64,000 nt of DNA from Marinicella pacifica (GCF_014636635.1 NZ_BMEO01000001.1:372001-436000); one strand, 5' to 3'. Positions 18,935-29,476 are shown, counted from the first letter of the stretch. Translations and numbers: made by a program. The notes: a model not told the origin generated them from the letters alone.

Positions 18935-19408
18935 TCAGGCAGGTTCAGCAGTGAGGCTGATTAACTGTGTTTCCAGATAGTTCATATTCGGAATATCCGC
19001 CATCTCATCTTCAATGGACACCAGAGAAGCGATTGCATGGTGAATCACTTCTTGTTCTTCGTGCAGCTGAATATCACCACGAGAAACCAGCTGTAATTTA
19101 GGAATTCCACGAGACAATACCGCAAAATAAGGCAAATCTTGCGGATGGTTGATACATTTCAGTACCGCGATGTTGTCGGTGCTAACCAAATTCGTCGGTT
19201 CTTCATGCTGATAACCGGTCAGTAAACCGAAATCAATCAGTGGAATATCCCAGCCTCGCCACGAGACGGTTCCTAACAACCATTTTTGATCAGTTTCGAT
19301 GTCGTCAATACTGCGCATGGCCATCACTTCAGCCACCATCGCATTGGGTAGAAGTAATTTTCTGTTAGCTTCTATGGGTATCAGCACCGCACGTATTTCA
19401 TTGGCCAT
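18935..19408 (-). CDS. chpC: CheW-like adaptor ChpC
   Basis: A 157-residue CheW-domain protein (LPNAMVAEVMA, WRGWDIPLIDF, VLSRGIPKLQLV). Its place directly after chpB and its moderate divergence from PilI match ChpC of the Pseudomonas Chp system, an accessory coupling protein between receptors and the ChpA kinase. It is the last gene of the cluster, 4 bp after chpB. Confidence 0.87.
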   Translation of the reverse strand: MANEIRAVLIPIEANRKLLLPNAMVAEVMAMRSIDDIETDQKWLLGTVSWRGWDIPLIDFGLLTGYQHEEPTNLVSTDNIAVLKCINHPQDLPYFAVLSRGIPKLQLVSRGDIQLHEEQEVIHHAIASLVSIEDEMADIPNMNYLETQLISLTAEPA

Positions 19409-19412
19409 TTAA

Positions 19413-20354
19413 TCACCTGTTTAATCGTTCTTTAATAAATTGTGCCATCTCTTTCGGGATTCCGTCAAAGCGAGACATTTTCAAAGCCCTCACTTCATCC
19501 GAAATCGATGACACGACACTGCTTTCTGCACTTTGGGTTATGATTGTACCACCATTATCAAACACATTGGTGGCACCCACCACACCATCAGAGGCCATAC
19601 CGCTGAATACCGCCAAATTAACGGATTTTAACTGGTTTATAAGGTCACCACAAACATCATCAATACAAGGCGTGGCCGTGCGGTGCGGGTTCACATCTTT
19701 AACCGCAAGCCGACCATCACTTTGAAAGACAATGCTTTCATCCACCGGAATTAACAGCGCAGAACCGGGCTTGATGTTTAAACCCGATGTGGCTAAACTG
19801 ACCGGAATTTTTTGATTTTTATTAAGCTGTTTTGCCATCATGCCGACAAATTCACTGTCCATATGCTGCACAACCACAAATAAAATGGGCTCATCTCCTT
19901 CAAATTCCGCCAAAAACCGGACAATGGCCTCGGGTCCGCCAATGGAGGCCGCCAGAATCCAAACCTGTTCAATACCCAGTGATTTTAACTTGAGTTTATC
20001 CTGCCGGCCGGGGTGACTAACTATAGGTAATAAATCATGTTTGGGATTTATTTTATGCAGTAAATGTCGGAGCCAACGGTTCTTATTCCAACCAACCAAA
20101 TCATTACTGACCTGGGTGTCGTTAAAAACGATTTTAGCACCGGCATCTGTCAGTTCGTGTACCAACGGTTCAATGTTATAGTCATCATCAATCAAATTAA
20201 TCACATAAGCATCAAGCTGTGAATCCATGCTAAAGTCATCAGCATCCAAAGTGACCACTTTATAATCATGTGCTTTGAGCTGATCGGCTAAATACACCGC
20301 TGAGGGCTGGGGCTTACCCACATGAATAAGCCCGATTGTTTTGACCTCAGACAT
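19413..20354 (-). CDS. chpB: CheB-type methylesterase ChpB without receiver domain
   Basis: A 313-residue protein. The C-terminal two thirds is a CheB methylesterase: catalytic Ser in AASIGGPEA, His in VVQHMDSEF and Asp in FSGMASDGVVGA. The N-terminal third (about 140 residues) has an alternating beta/alpha look but no receiver phosphorylation motif, as in ChpB. It would demethylate the PilJ receptor, opposing PilK. The start overlaps the end of chpA by 8 bp (ATG within GATGTCTGA), so translation is probably coupled. Confidence 0.9.
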   Translation of the reverse strand: MSEVKTIGLIHVGKPQPSAVYLADQLKAHDYKVVTLDADDFSMDSQLDAYVINLIDDDYNIEPLVHELTDAGAKIVFNDTQVSNDLVGWNKNRWLRHLLHKINPKHDLLPIVSHPGRQDKLKLKSLGIEQVWILAASIGGPEAIVRFLAEFEGDEPILFVVVQHMDSEFVGMMAKQLNKNQKIPVSLATSGLNIKPGSALLIPVDESIVFQSDGRLAVKDVNPHRTATPCIDDVCGDLINQLKSVNLAVFSGMASDGVVGATNVFDNGGTIITQSAESSVVSSISDEVRALKMSRFDGIPKEMAQFIKERLNR

Positions 20355-23300
20355 CTTCCAAATTAAGCAGCTCTTTGATGTTTTCCAACAGTTCCAATTC
20401 CTGATAAGGTTTACCCAGATAGCGATCTACGCCAATGGCTTTGGCCCGGTCTTTGTGTTTCTGACCGGTTCGTGAGGTGATCATAATAATGGGTATGTCT
20501 TTGAATTTTTCCGATTGTTTCATGGCAGTTGCCAGCTCATAACCATCCATTCGTGGCATCTCAATATCCAACAACATCAAATCAGGGACCTGTTCCTGCA
20601 GTTTATTCAAGGCGTCCAAACCGTCTTTAGCGGTCATCACCTCAAAATCATTACGGGTCAGAATCCGTTCACCGGCCCGACGCATGGTAATCGAGTCATC
20701 CACCACCATAATGGTGGTCACATCCTCTTCTTCATGAACTTCCTGAACATCAATACCTTCGGCTTTCATGCGCTCAAGTTTCTGCATGTAATCACGGTGC
20801 ATCGGAATGATATCCAGAATAAGTACCACCGCACCATCACCGAGAATGGTGGCACCGAAAATACCGGGTACCGAGGCCACCTGGATGCCCACGGATTTCA
20901 CCACGATTTCGCGACCGCCGAAGGTCTGATCAACGCGCAAAGCCACACCCTGATCACCGGATTTTATCATCACCAAAGGCACTTGATCACCTTCGGCCAT
21001 AATGTCTGAATCAACATTTAACAGTTTATTGAGCTCCTGAATTCGGTATTGCTCTCCGGCGTAATCATAATTTAAATCATCATCTTCCAGCCGACGCTTA
21101 AATTCATCCACCGTCATCCGAACCAGACCTTCCACACCGGAAGCCGGTATCGCATAACGGTGATCGGCCACTTGCACAATGAGGGCTTGTGTCAGCGCCA
21201 AAGTATAGGGCAATCGAATGGTGAATAAAGACCCTTTGCCGGCTGTGGAACTGATTTCCAATCCACCCCCCAGGCGTTTAATCTCGTTATTCACCACGTC
21301 CATACCCACACCGCGACCGGCCAGTTTAGTGACCTTATCCGCCGCTGACAGCCCACTGTGGGTAATCAACTGAGCAATATCGTTATCGCTGTAAGATTCA
21401 TCTTTTTGAATGAGTCCGCGTTTCAGGGCTTTGGCACGCACCGCATCCACATCAATTCCGGCACCGTCATCCTGCACCGTAATCACCACCTCAGTGGCTT
21501 CCCGGGAAATATTGATTTCAATTTCACCTTGTTCCGGCTTATTCACAGCTGCCCGGTCTTCTTCCAAACCGTGAACAACCGCGTTTCGAATCATGTGTTC
21601 AAGCGGCGCCTGAATACCCTCTAACACCGTTTTATCCATTTCACCTTCAGAACCATGGATAACAAGTTTCGCATTTTTACCCAGTTCCTGGGAAGCGGTC
21701 CGCAAGACCCTGCGTAAACGTGGTACCAGGGAATTAAAGGTCACCAGGCGGGTTTCCATCAAACCTTCTTGCAGCTCTGTGTTTACCCGGGATTGCTGTA
21801 TCAATAAAGTTTCAGACGAGCGCACCGATTCTTTGAGGTAGTTCTGAATGTTGGTCAAATCCGACACCGATTCAGACAAAGAACGCGATAACTGCTGGAT
21901 GGTAGAGAACTGATCTAATTCAAGCGGATCGAAGTCTTCTTCAAGTTCTTCATCCTGCAGTTGATAGTTTGAAATAATCTGCGCTTCTGTTTCATGTTCC
22001 AGGTCACGCAACTGACGACGTACCCGTTCAACGGTGTTTTCCAGTTCGTCAATATTCAAGCGCAATTCCGCCGATTGCTGTTCCATGCGCGACCGGTAAA
22101 TACTCACCTCACCGGCAAAATTTACCAATTTGTCCAGCAATTCTGAATTCACCTTGATCTGCCCACCGGAGAGCACATTGGACCTACGGGTTTGTCGCTG
22201 TGCTGCCTCAGGTTTATCGGAACCTGTCTCTGGTAAAGAGTCTGCCTGGTCTTCCATGCGATTTAAGGGATCAAAGAAACTCTGATCCAATTCAGATTCC
22301 TCTTTGACCTCCTCGCCCTCTGAGGACAACAGGTTTTCAATTTGTGTGGTGGCTTCGTCAATCGCGGTTAACTGGCCATAATCATCAGAACTGATCATTT
22401 CCAGCAATTGATCCATGGTGCTTGAAATAACTTGAAATTGACGTGGGCTCACCTCCATTTCTTTTCCGGCGATGGTTTCCAGTAAAGATTCTAACTGGTG
22501 GGATAAGTCACCAATCTGATTCAGACCGGCCATTCTGGCACCCCCTTTGAGGGTGTGTAAATCACGCTGTAAGGCCTGAACAGTGGCGGTATTATCCGGT
22601 TTATCTTCCAATTCAGCCATCAAATGCTCGGCCCGATCGAAGATTTCAGCAGCCTCTTCAGAGAAAATCTCCAACAGCTCTTCATCAACATCCAATTCAT
22701 AAGCCGGTGTTTTATCTTCATCGGTTTCGGCTTCTTCGGTTTCGGCTTCTTCGGTTTCGGCTTCTTCGGTTTCGGCTTCTTCGGTTTCGGCTTCTTCGGT
22801 TTCGGCTTCTTCGGTTTCGGCTTCTTCGGTTTCGGCTTCTTCGGTTTCGGCTTCTTCGGTTTCGGCTTCGTCAGTTTCGGCTTCGTCAGTTTCGGCTTCG
22901 TCAGTTTCGGCTTCGTCAGTTTCGGCTTCGTCAGTTTCGGCTTCGTCAGTTTCGGCTTCTTCGGTTTCGGCTTCGTCAGTTTCGGCTTCGTCAGTTTCGG
23001 CTTCGTCAGTTTCAGCTTCGTCAGTTTCAGCTTCGTCAGTTTCGGCTTCGTCAGTTTCAGCTTCGTCAGTTTCAGCTTCGTCGGCTTCTAATTCATCACC
23101 ATCGCTTTGTGTATCTGAGAGCCCATCTGATTCCGTTAACCCGTCGTCACTTTCTTCCGTCAGCGCCTGATCTAACAACAAATCCTCGGCATCGGATTGT
23201 GTATCAACCGTTTTGAGAGCGGCCACCCGCTCTCTAAAATAAACACTGACATCTTCATCATTGGGCATTTCGCCATTGCCCAGCGATGCCAGCTGACCCT

Positions 23301-26300
23301 TGGTATGCCGGATAAGAGCCTCTATTTTTTCAATATCCTGTTCACTGAACTGCTGATTGCTGTCATGTAAATGTAAAGCCAGTTTTTCAAGGGGTGTTGT
23401 CATGTTGGTGATGGCTTTGACATTGGCCATACTGGCTGCGCCGTTTAAGGTATGAACAGTTCGCACAAAATCGTCATTGACTGCTTCATTTGAACCGGCA
23501 CGGTATTCATTCAGCTGGATTTCCATATCTTCTAAATGGCCACCCACTTCTTTTTGAAGAATCTGGATAAATGCCGTATCATGTTCCCAATCATCCACGT
23601 CTGTTTCATCCATCTGTGCTTGTTCCGTTTCTGCATCAGCCGGCACATCTTCATCCATGATTTGATCCATATCTACGTCAAAATCTTCATCTTCTTCAAA
23701 ATCCAAGAAAACATCTTCCGATTCTTCAGTGGCTTCATCCAGAGCGGTCAAATCTTCGTCCAAATCTTCTGCTGACTGTGATTGTGCTTCATCTTCTGGT
23801 GTTTCAAGCTGTTCATCATCAGAATCTTGGTCCAAAGCCGCCAGTTCGGCTTCTAGATCATCGCTGTCCGCAAAATCAAAGCTGTCATCTTCTGATTCCG
23901 TGATGTCTTCATCATCAGCTTCCCAGGACAGTTCGTCACCATCTGATTTTTGCAGGCTCTCATCATCAGTTTCTTCAAACATTGAGGACGCTGCGCCGGA
24001 TGCAGCTTGCGCCAACGTTTCAGTGGGTGGTTCATATTCGATGGGTTTGTCCAATTCATCCACATCCACATCATCAGCCTGTTCATCAACCCTATCAAGG
24101 TCCGGCTCGCTGTCTTCAGTGACCGAATCTTCGTTGTCATCGGCAGCCTCAGAAACGAATTCATCGGTTAATTCCTGCTTGTCGGAACCTTCATCAAAAG
24201 AAACATCTTCGGCAAAAACTTCATCAACATCAGTGTCTTCCTCATCTTGAACTTGATGGATATCATCCAGTGAAATCAGGTGCTCACTGCCACCGGCCAC
24301 ATTGTCTGCATTTTGTAACACCACCGGATACGCCGCCGGCACCGGACCACTATCTTTTAAGGCTTTCAATAACGCCTGAGCAAGCTGGATACCGGAAGAC
24401 AACACAGACTTAAAATTATCACTGTATGTGATGGCACCATCCAGTGCCCGGTTACACATATTTTCTAATTTCCAGCCGAATTCCCCGATAACCTCAGCCC
24501 CCACCAGACGACCACTGCCTTTTAAGGTATGAAAAATGCGGCGGACTTCTATCAGATTTTCCTGGTTATTGTCTGGATCTTCCTGCCAGGCACGGTGTTG
24601 TGACTGAAGGTGCGGCAGTTCCTCTTCAAACTCTTCCACAAAGACTTCTTTAATAAAATCGTCGGCATCATCACCAAAAGTAACCCTTTCATCCGCACTA
24701 TGGCTCACCGGCTCATCTGCTGAAATTCGAGTCTCTTTGAGCGGCGTTTCTCCTTCGACAGACGCTGTGTCTTGTGCCTGTGTTTGTTCAGCCCGCTCAT
24801 CGTCCTGATCATTGGCCACCTGTTCAGTTTCCGGTATGGTCTCAATCATCCGTTCATCATCGGCCACGTGTTGTTGCAGAAGATCAATCTGACGACCCAC
24901 TTCCTGCAGCAGGTTTTCTCTGATGCGGTTACCCTGATCAAGGTTTTCTAAATAATATTCGATGGATGACACCACCGTCGCCAGCTGCTCTAATTCTGCG
25001 GCCGAAGGTTTGGCGGATTTGGTCAGAATTTCCTGTTCAACATAACGAATTATTTGCTGAATGTGTTCTCCGGCCTGGCTCAGATCTAAAATATTTAAAG
25101 CACCGGCAATTTGCTTGAGCAAGACCGGATTATCTTCGACTTGATGCTTGTCCCAGGGGGCTTCTATGAACGCCACAAAATTGGCTTTGACCTGTTGCAG
25201 GTTAACAATAGACTCTTTGGCCAATTGCTTGACAATTTGCTTTTGTTCGGAACGGGGTATTTGATGATCTTGTTTATCATCCGTATCAGAAGTAATACCC
25301 AGTGACTGAATATGATCGCCCAAATCCGCTTCAATTCGTAATAAGGTTTGTGCCACATCCAGCAATACACTGTCCTTAGGTCGTTCATTGTCTTCAATAA
25401 ATTGCTTCAATTCACTTTGGTGCGTCAACACATCATCCCTCGACACCCCCAGCCCCAGAATACCCAGGGTATCGGCTATCTTCTGTAAATTGCCCAGCAA
25501 AGGTGTGAGTTCATCTAACTGTGCTGATTTATTGCGAATAAATAAATCCAGTGATTCTTGCACCACCAAAATATCGTCCTTAATGGCCGATGAAACAGTT
25601 TGCAAAAGTTCTTTATTTTTGCCTGATAAGCTGCCTTCAGCATGTTTAATTTCGGCTTCATCAGGTATAAATTGATCCAGATGAAAATAGTCTTTAATCA
25701 CATCCATTTTGTCGGCACCGGGTTCTCCAAGCGCAATGTAATACAAAAAATTACGCGTTAAGGCCCGACCTGTTGATTTAACCTGAGCATCTTTTTGGGC
25801 GATGTCTTTTATAAACAAATCCACTTTAGCGGCCAGCGATTTTATGGCAATGCTGTCTTTAAGTCGATTATCAGCCAAACCTTGCAACAGGCCGCTGTAT
25901 ACCCAAAAAAGTTGTTTAAAGTCAGTCTGCGGTAGAATCATCCGCAATTTAGACAAAATCTGTTGCAGCTGATTTATGGTCTGTTGGGTTTGTTCATGCT
26001 TGATCCATTTCAACAACGCCATTTGGTAGGCTGAACGGAGTTTCATTAAGGCGGTTTTCAACTGATTGCCCTGTAAAGCGATGTCCTGTTGCTGAATTTG
26101 TTCAGGAACACCCAGATTCAGATCGGGATTGAACAAAGCACTTTCAGATAACAGACGTTGACTGCGAACTGCCCGCAAATCATTCACCAACGGCAACAAG
26201 ACGATGGGCACATCTTTGTGCCCCAGCTCAATGCGCTCTAAGTAATCAGGCAGCTGTAAAATACTGCGCAGTAATACATCAAAGGCGGCATCTTTATCAT

Positions 26301-26553
26301 CAATACTGTCTTCTGACAGGGCTTTGGCCACCGCTTCCATTTCTTCAGCCACCATGGCGGCACCGTACAGTTCCACCATTTTTAAGGTGCCTTGAATCTG
26401 GTGCAGATAGGTGATGCAGAATTGCAACTGATTGCTGTCTTCAGGCTCTTCGATATACGCCATCAAAGCTTCTTTGGCGCGATTTAAGGTTTCATCTAGT
26501 TCTGATTTAACCCAGGTTAAAGTAGAGAAATCTATGTTGTCTTTATTACTCAT
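20347..26553 (-). CDS. chpA: Giant hybrid CheA-type kinase ChpA with acidic repeat tract
   Basis: A 2068-residue hybrid kinase controlling type IV pilus twitching. Histidines of phosphotransfer domains are visible at His51 (LHQIQGTLKM), His675 (HTLKGSGR), His1034 (HTLNGAAS) and His1333 (HTLKGGAR); an Hpt-like stretch around residue 480 lacks the histidine. Residues about 1155-1278 are a tandem array of TDEAE/TEEAE pentamers. Then follow the dimerisation helices, a HATPase (HMIRNAVVHG, DDGAGID, GRGVGMD), a CheW-like domain, and a C-terminal receiver with phosphoacceptor Asp1996 (LLDIEMPRMDG). Pseudomonas ChpA is larger with more Hpt modules. Other long acidic stretches separate the domains. 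Confidence 0.95.
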   Translation of the reverse strand: MSNKDNIDFSTLTWVKSELDETLNRAKEALMAYIEEPEDSNQLQFCITYLHQIQGTLKMVELYGAAMVAEEMEAVAKALSEDSIDDKDAAFDVLLRSILQLPDYLERIELGHKDVPIVLLPLVNDLRAVRSQRLLSESALFNPDLNLGVPEQIQQQDIALQGNQLKTALMKLRSAYQMALLKWIKHEQTQQTINQLQQILSKLRMILPQTDFKQLFWVYSGLLQGLADNRLKDSIAIKSLAAKVDLFIKDIAQKDAQVKSTGRALTRNFLYYIALGEPGADKMDVIKDYFHLDQFIPDEAEIKHAEGSLSGKNKELLQTVSSAIKDDILVVQESLDLFIRNKSAQLDELTPLLGNLQKIADTLGILGLGVSRDDVLTHQSELKQFIEDNERPKDSVLLDVAQTLLRIEADLGDHIQSLGITSDTDDKQDHQIPRSEQKQIVKQLAKESIVNLQQVKANFVAFIEAPWDKHQVEDNPVLLKQIAGALNILDLSQAGEHIQQIIRYVEQEILTKSAKPSAAELEQLATVVSSIEYYLENLDQGNRIRENLLQEVGRQIDLLQQHVADDERMIETIPETEQVANDQDDERAEQTQAQDTASVEGETPLKETRISADEPVSHSADERVTFGDDADDFIKEVFVEEFEEELPHLQSQHRAWQEDPDNNQENLIEVRRIFHTLKGSGRLVGAEVIGEFGWKLENMCNRALDGAITYSDNFKSVLSSGIQLAQALLKALKDSGPVPAAYPVVLQNADNVAGGSEHLISLDDIHQVQDEEDTDVDEVFAEDVSFDEGSDKQELTDEFVSEAADDNEDSVTEDSEPDLDRVDEQADDVDVDELDKPIEYEPPTETLAQAASGAASSMFEETDDESLQKSDGDELSWEADDEDITESEDDSFDFADSDDLEAELAALDQDSDDEQLETPEDEAQSQSAEDLDEDLTALDEATEESEDVFLDFEEDEDFDVDMDQIMDEDVPADAETEQAQMDETDVDDWEHDTAFIQILQKEVGGHLEDMEIQLNEYRAGSNEAVNDDFVRTVHTLNGAASMANVKAITNMTTPLEKLALHLHDSNQQFSEQDIEKIEALIRHTKGQLASLGNGEMPNDEDVSVYFRERVAALKTVDTQSDAEDLLLDQALTEESDDGLTESDGLSDTQSDGDELEADEAETDEAETDEAETDEAETDEAETDEAETDEAETDEAETEEAETDEAETDEAETDEAETDEAETDEAETDEAETEEAETEEAETEEAETEEAETEEAETEEAETEEAETEEAETEEAETDEDKTPAYELDVDEELLEIFSEEAAEIFDRAEHLMAELEDKPDNTATVQALQRDLHTLKGGARMAGLNQIGDLSHQLESLLETIAGKEMEVSPRQFQVISSTMDQLLEMISSDDYGQLTAIDEATTQIENLLSSEGEEVKEESELDQSFFDPLNRMEDQADSLPETGSDKPEAAQRQTRRSNVLSGGQIKVNSELLDKLVNFAGEVSIYRSRMEQQSAELRLNIDELENTVERVRRQLRDLEHETEAQIISNYQLQDEELEEDFDPLELDQFSTIQQLSRSLSESVSDLTNIQNYLKESVRSSETLLIQQSRVNTELQEGLMETRLVTFNSLVPRLRRVLRTASQELGKNAKLVIHGSEGEMDKTVLEGIQAPLEHMIRNAVVHGLEEDRAAVNKPEQGEIEINISREATEVVITVQDDGAGIDVDAVRAKALKRGLIQKDESYSDNDIAQLITHSGLSAADKVTKLAGRGVGMDVVNNEIKRLGGGLEISSTAGKGSLFTIRLPYTLALTQALIVQVADHRYAIPASGVEGLVRMTVDEFKRRLEDDDLNYDYAGEQYRIQELNKLLNVDSDIMAEGDQVPLVMIKSGDQGVALRVDQTFGGREIVVKSVGIQVASVPGIFGATILGDGAVVLILDIIPMHRDYMQKLERMKAEGIDVQEVHEEEDVTTIMVVDDSITMRRAGERILTRNDFEVMTAKDGLDALNKLQEQVPDLMLLDIEMPRMDGYELATAMKQSEKFKDIPIIMITSRTGQKHKDRAKAIGVDRYLGKPYQELELLENIKELLNLEDV
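22721..23090. repeat. Tandem 15-bp repeat, about 24 copies, inside chpA
   Basis: On the plus strand the units are TTCGGCTTCTTCGGT (coding EEAET) and TTCGGCTTCGTCAGT (coding TDEAE), repeated without interruption. Nine consecutive EEAE-type units lie at the low-coordinate end, then six DEAE, one EEAE and about eight DEAE units. Near-identity of the DNA, not only of the protein, points to recent expansion by slippage or recombination. Confidence 0.95.
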
Positions 26554-26555
26554 AA

Positions 26556-27416
26556 TTATGTCAGCCTAAATGCCAAAGTTCGCCCTTTTTCTACCCGTTG
26601 CATGTCTGCGTGTGACCATGCATTGATCTCAGTTTGACCCAGAATTAATAATCCACCGCGATTTAAGTGGGTCACCAATCCATCTAAAATTTGTCGCCGC
26701 ACGTGGCGCTCAAAATACATCAGCACATGCTGACAATAAATTAAATCGTATTTGACCTGCGAAGGCCGTTTAACATCCAGTAAATTAAACACACCAAACG
26801 CGATGCGACGCTTAATTTTTGCGGACAGTGTGAACATTTCCTTATTTAATTCATTTAAATAAGGATGATAAATGTCATTGATTTGCTTTTTTTTGTCGAT
26901 GCCGTAAATGCCTTGTTTGGCCAAGGCAATGGCAGGACTGCTGACATCCGTGGCTGTCACCCCATAATAGCATTTCTTGTCGGTTTGTTGACAGATATGA
27001 TGGGCCACCAAAGCCAGAGAATAAGCCTCTTCACCAGTGGCGCAACTGACTGACCACATCTTGTACTTTAAGACATCATCACAGTCCGCTAAATGTGACT
27101 GAATATCTTCAGCCACCAGTTCAAAAGATGGCTGGTGTCTGAAAAAAGAGGTTTCATGAACCGTCAGTCGATCGACCAGTTGGGACCACTCCAGATTGCC
27201 TTCAACACCCGAGTTGATAAACGCCCAGTATTTATCATAACGCTGGTAGCCGATTTCACGCATCCGTGACCATATCTTGGATTGCAGGAACATTTTGCGC
27301 TCTTTGGGAACAATAATCCCCAGACGCTCTGCCAATAATCCGGCCCAACGTTGGTATTCGGCTTCGGTCAGTGGCGATATCTGAACAAACGGTTGCTGTT
27401 TATACATTTGATACAT
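26556..27416 (-). CDS. pilK: CheR-type methyltransferase PilK
   Basis: A 286-residue SAM-dependent protein-glutamate methyltransferase. The N-terminal helical CheR region contains TVHETSFFRHQPSFE; the catalytic domain has the SAM-binding MWSVSCATGEEAYSLAL, VTATDVSSPAIALA and LIYCQHVLMYF. It would methylate the PilJ receptor. It lies between pilJ and chpA with 20 and 2 bp gaps. No clear ribosome-binding site is visible before its ATG. Confidence 0.93.
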   Translation of the reverse strand: MYQMYKQQPFVQISPLTEAEYQRWAGLLAERLGIIVPKERKMFLQSKIWSRMREIGYQRYDKYWAFINSGVEGNLEWSQLVDRLTVHETSFFRHQPSFELVAEDIQSHLADCDDVLKYKMWSVSCATGEEAYSLALVAHHICQQTDKKCYYGVTATDVSSPAIALAKQGIYGIDKKKQINDIYHPYLNELNKEMFTLSAKIKRRIAFGVFNLLDVKRPSQVKYDLIYCQHVLMYFERHVRRQILDGLVTHLNRGGLLILGQTEINAWSHADMQRVEKGRTLAFRLT

Positions 27417-27436
27417 TTCAATTGCACGGCAATCTA

Positions 27437-29455
27437 TTAATAAAATTCATCTTCCGGTAATTTAAAGTCTTCAACTGATTTTCTCAGTTCAGTAGCCAGT
27501 TCCACCAGATTACCAATCGACTCGGCCGTTTGTTGGGTACCGGCAGATGTTTGTGTGGTAATCTCTTGAATCACGTTCATGGTTCCGGAAATATTGGTGG
27601 CTGCCACCGATTGCTGACGGGCGGCTTCTGAAATATTCTGAATCAGTTCCGCCAGGTCATTTGATACCGTTTCAATTTCGGTCAAAGCCTCACCGGCATC
27701 CTCCGCCTTCCGGGCACCACCCACCACCTCAGTGGTCGTTTGCTCCATAGATTTAACCGCTTCGTTGGTATCGGTTTGAATGGTTTTCACAATGCCCTCA
27801 ATCTGTCGGGTCGCACTGGAAGCCCGTTCCGCCAATTGCTGTACTTCATCGGCCACCACCGCAAAACCACGTCCGGACTCACCGGATGAGGCCGCCTGAA
27901 TGGCGGCATTCAATGCCAAAATATTGGTTTGTTCGGCAATGTCGTTAATCAATTCTACGATGTTACCAATTTCCTGAGAACTTTCACCCAGGCGTTTAAT
28001 TCGTTTTGAAGTATCCTGAATTTGGGTTCGGATGTTGTTCATACCTTTAATCGTGTCACGCACCACTTCGGCCCCGTTGTGGGCAATCAATACCGATCTT
28101 TGTGCCACGTCGGCCGACTCCAAAGAGTTTTTAGACACCTCGTCAATGGACACCGCAATTTCATTAATCGCCGCTGAAGCATTGGTGATCTGGGTGGCTT
28201 GATGTTCAGAAGCTTCCGCCAGATGCATCGCCGTGGCTTGTGCTTCCTGTGCCGCCGATGTCACACCCACTGAAGCATCATTAATGGTTTTTACCAATGA
28301 ACGCAAGGCTTCAATCGCAAAGTTAACCGAGTCTGCAATGGCGCCGGTGATGTCCTCAGATACGGTGGCATTCACCGTCAGGTCACCATCCGCCAATGAA
28401 CCCATCTCATCCAGTAAGCGTAAAATCGCCTGTTGGTTTCGTTCATTTTGTTCTTGGGCTACCGCTGCCCGGACCCGGTCATTGCGAGACAAGGTTCTGA
28501 ATATCCACAGCAACCACAGGAAAGACAAGCCGGCAATCACCCAACCAATCAATTCAGAGGGCACCGTTTGTCTAATATTGTTCAGGCCGTTGCGTAACTG
28601 TTCGGCATTGGTAACAAACAACTCCACATCGATTTCGATGTCTGAAGCCGCTGTTTGCGCATCAAATAATTCCATGGCCCCCAAAACAGTCGATATATCC
28701 TCTTGCACACTGTCAAAAGCACTGAACACTTCACCCAGTGATTCAATCGCACGGTCATCTGAAATGGCATCAATGTCATCTGAACCATTAAACATAATAT
28801 TCAGCACTTCCTGAAAACGTTTGGCATCTGTGTCCAAACTATCCGCCGCCTGAATGGAAGCTGCACCCCCTTTTAGGATTTCACTCATGCGTCGTAACAT
28901 CCGATCCGCCAAAACCAGCTGTTGCGAAGCCAGATAAATTAAATCGCGATCACCGTTTATCGCCACCAGCCGTTTAACCACAGCATCTGAACTGGCTTGC
29001 AGAATCGGGATTTCAGAGGCGAATTTATCTGATATATCCGCCAGTTCAACAATGCGATCTCTTTGTTCGATAATGACCAATGTATTGGCGTTGATGCTTT
29101 GCCAATTTTCCTTGAGGGCGCTGAACTGAGGACTCACGGCAACCGGTAATGCCGGATAACTCGGTCCACCGTTATCTAAAGAGTTAACCGTATCATTGAT
29201 AATGCGGCGTTCATTTATCAGCGCATCAAAGGCGTCGATGTCACCACCACTGGCCCGTTGCGCATATTGCGACAACTGCTGGGCTTTGATGTTAATCTTA
29301 TCCACTTCCTGAATCTGTTCAGCCCGGTTCGACTCCACCGAGGCCAGCCACACAGAATGACCAAAGAAAGCCATTACCAAAATTACCAACACCATCAACT
29401 GCCATAAGGGCAGGGTACGTGTTCGTTGGTCTATATCTACAGCTGCACTGCTCAT
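27437..29455 (-). CDS. pilJ: Type IV pilus methyl-accepting receptor PilJ
   Basis: A 672-residue receptor. A first membrane helix (about 18-37, LMVLVILVMAFFGHSVWLA) and a second (about 303-322, IGWVIAGLSFLWLLWIF) bracket a large periplasmic domain with PilJ-type helical repeats. After a HAMP-like segment comes the signalling domain with the hairpin tip IAEQTNILALNAAIQAA and FAVVADEVQQLAERA. In Pseudomonas PilJ senses surface contact through the pilus. The gene lies between pilI (21 bp) and pilK (20 bp). Confidence 0.95.
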   Translation of the reverse strand: MSSAAVDIDQRTRTLPLWQLMVLVILVMAFFGHSVWLASVESNRAEQIQEVDKINIKAQQLSQYAQRASGGDIDAFDALINERRIINDTVNSLDNGGPSYPALPVAVSPQFSALKENWQSINANTLVIIEQRDRIVELADISDKFASEIPILQASSDAVVKRLVAINGDRDLIYLASQQLVLADRMLRRMSEILKGGAASIQAADSLDTDAKRFQEVLNIMFNGSDDIDAISDDRAIESLGEVFSAFDSVQEDISTVLGAMELFDAQTAASDIEIDVELFVTNAEQLRNGLNNIRQTVPSELIGWVIAGLSFLWLLWIFRTLSRNDRVRAAVAQEQNERNQQAILRLLDEMGSLADGDLTVNATVSEDITGAIADSVNFAIEALRSLVKTINDASVGVTSAAQEAQATAMHLAEASEHQATQITNASAAINEIAVSIDEVSKNSLESADVAQRSVLIAHNGAEVVRDTIKGMNNIRTQIQDTSKRIKRLGESSQEIGNIVELINDIAEQTNILALNAAIQAASSGESGRGFAVVADEVQQLAERASSATRQIEGIVKTIQTDTNEAVKSMEQTTTEVVGGARKAEDAGEALTEIETVSNDLAELIQNISEAARQQSVAATNISGTMNVIQEITTQTSAGTQQTAESIGNLVELATELRKSVEDFKLPEDEFY

Positions 29456-29476
29456 ATTATCACTACCTCTATTAAA

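Noticed and set aside
22721..23090. CRISPR array
   Set aside because: Units are 15 bp, contiguous and coding, with no spacers and no cas genes.
22624..23216. Two long plus-strand frames of FGF/RLL repeats opposite chpA
   Set aside because: They are translations of the 15-bp repeat in other frames; the minus-strand ChpA frame continues through with conserved domains on both sides.
28233..28814. 193-codon plus-strand frame opposite pilJ
   Set aside because: Antisense of the conserved receptor with low-complexity Ser/Ala content; no initiation signal.
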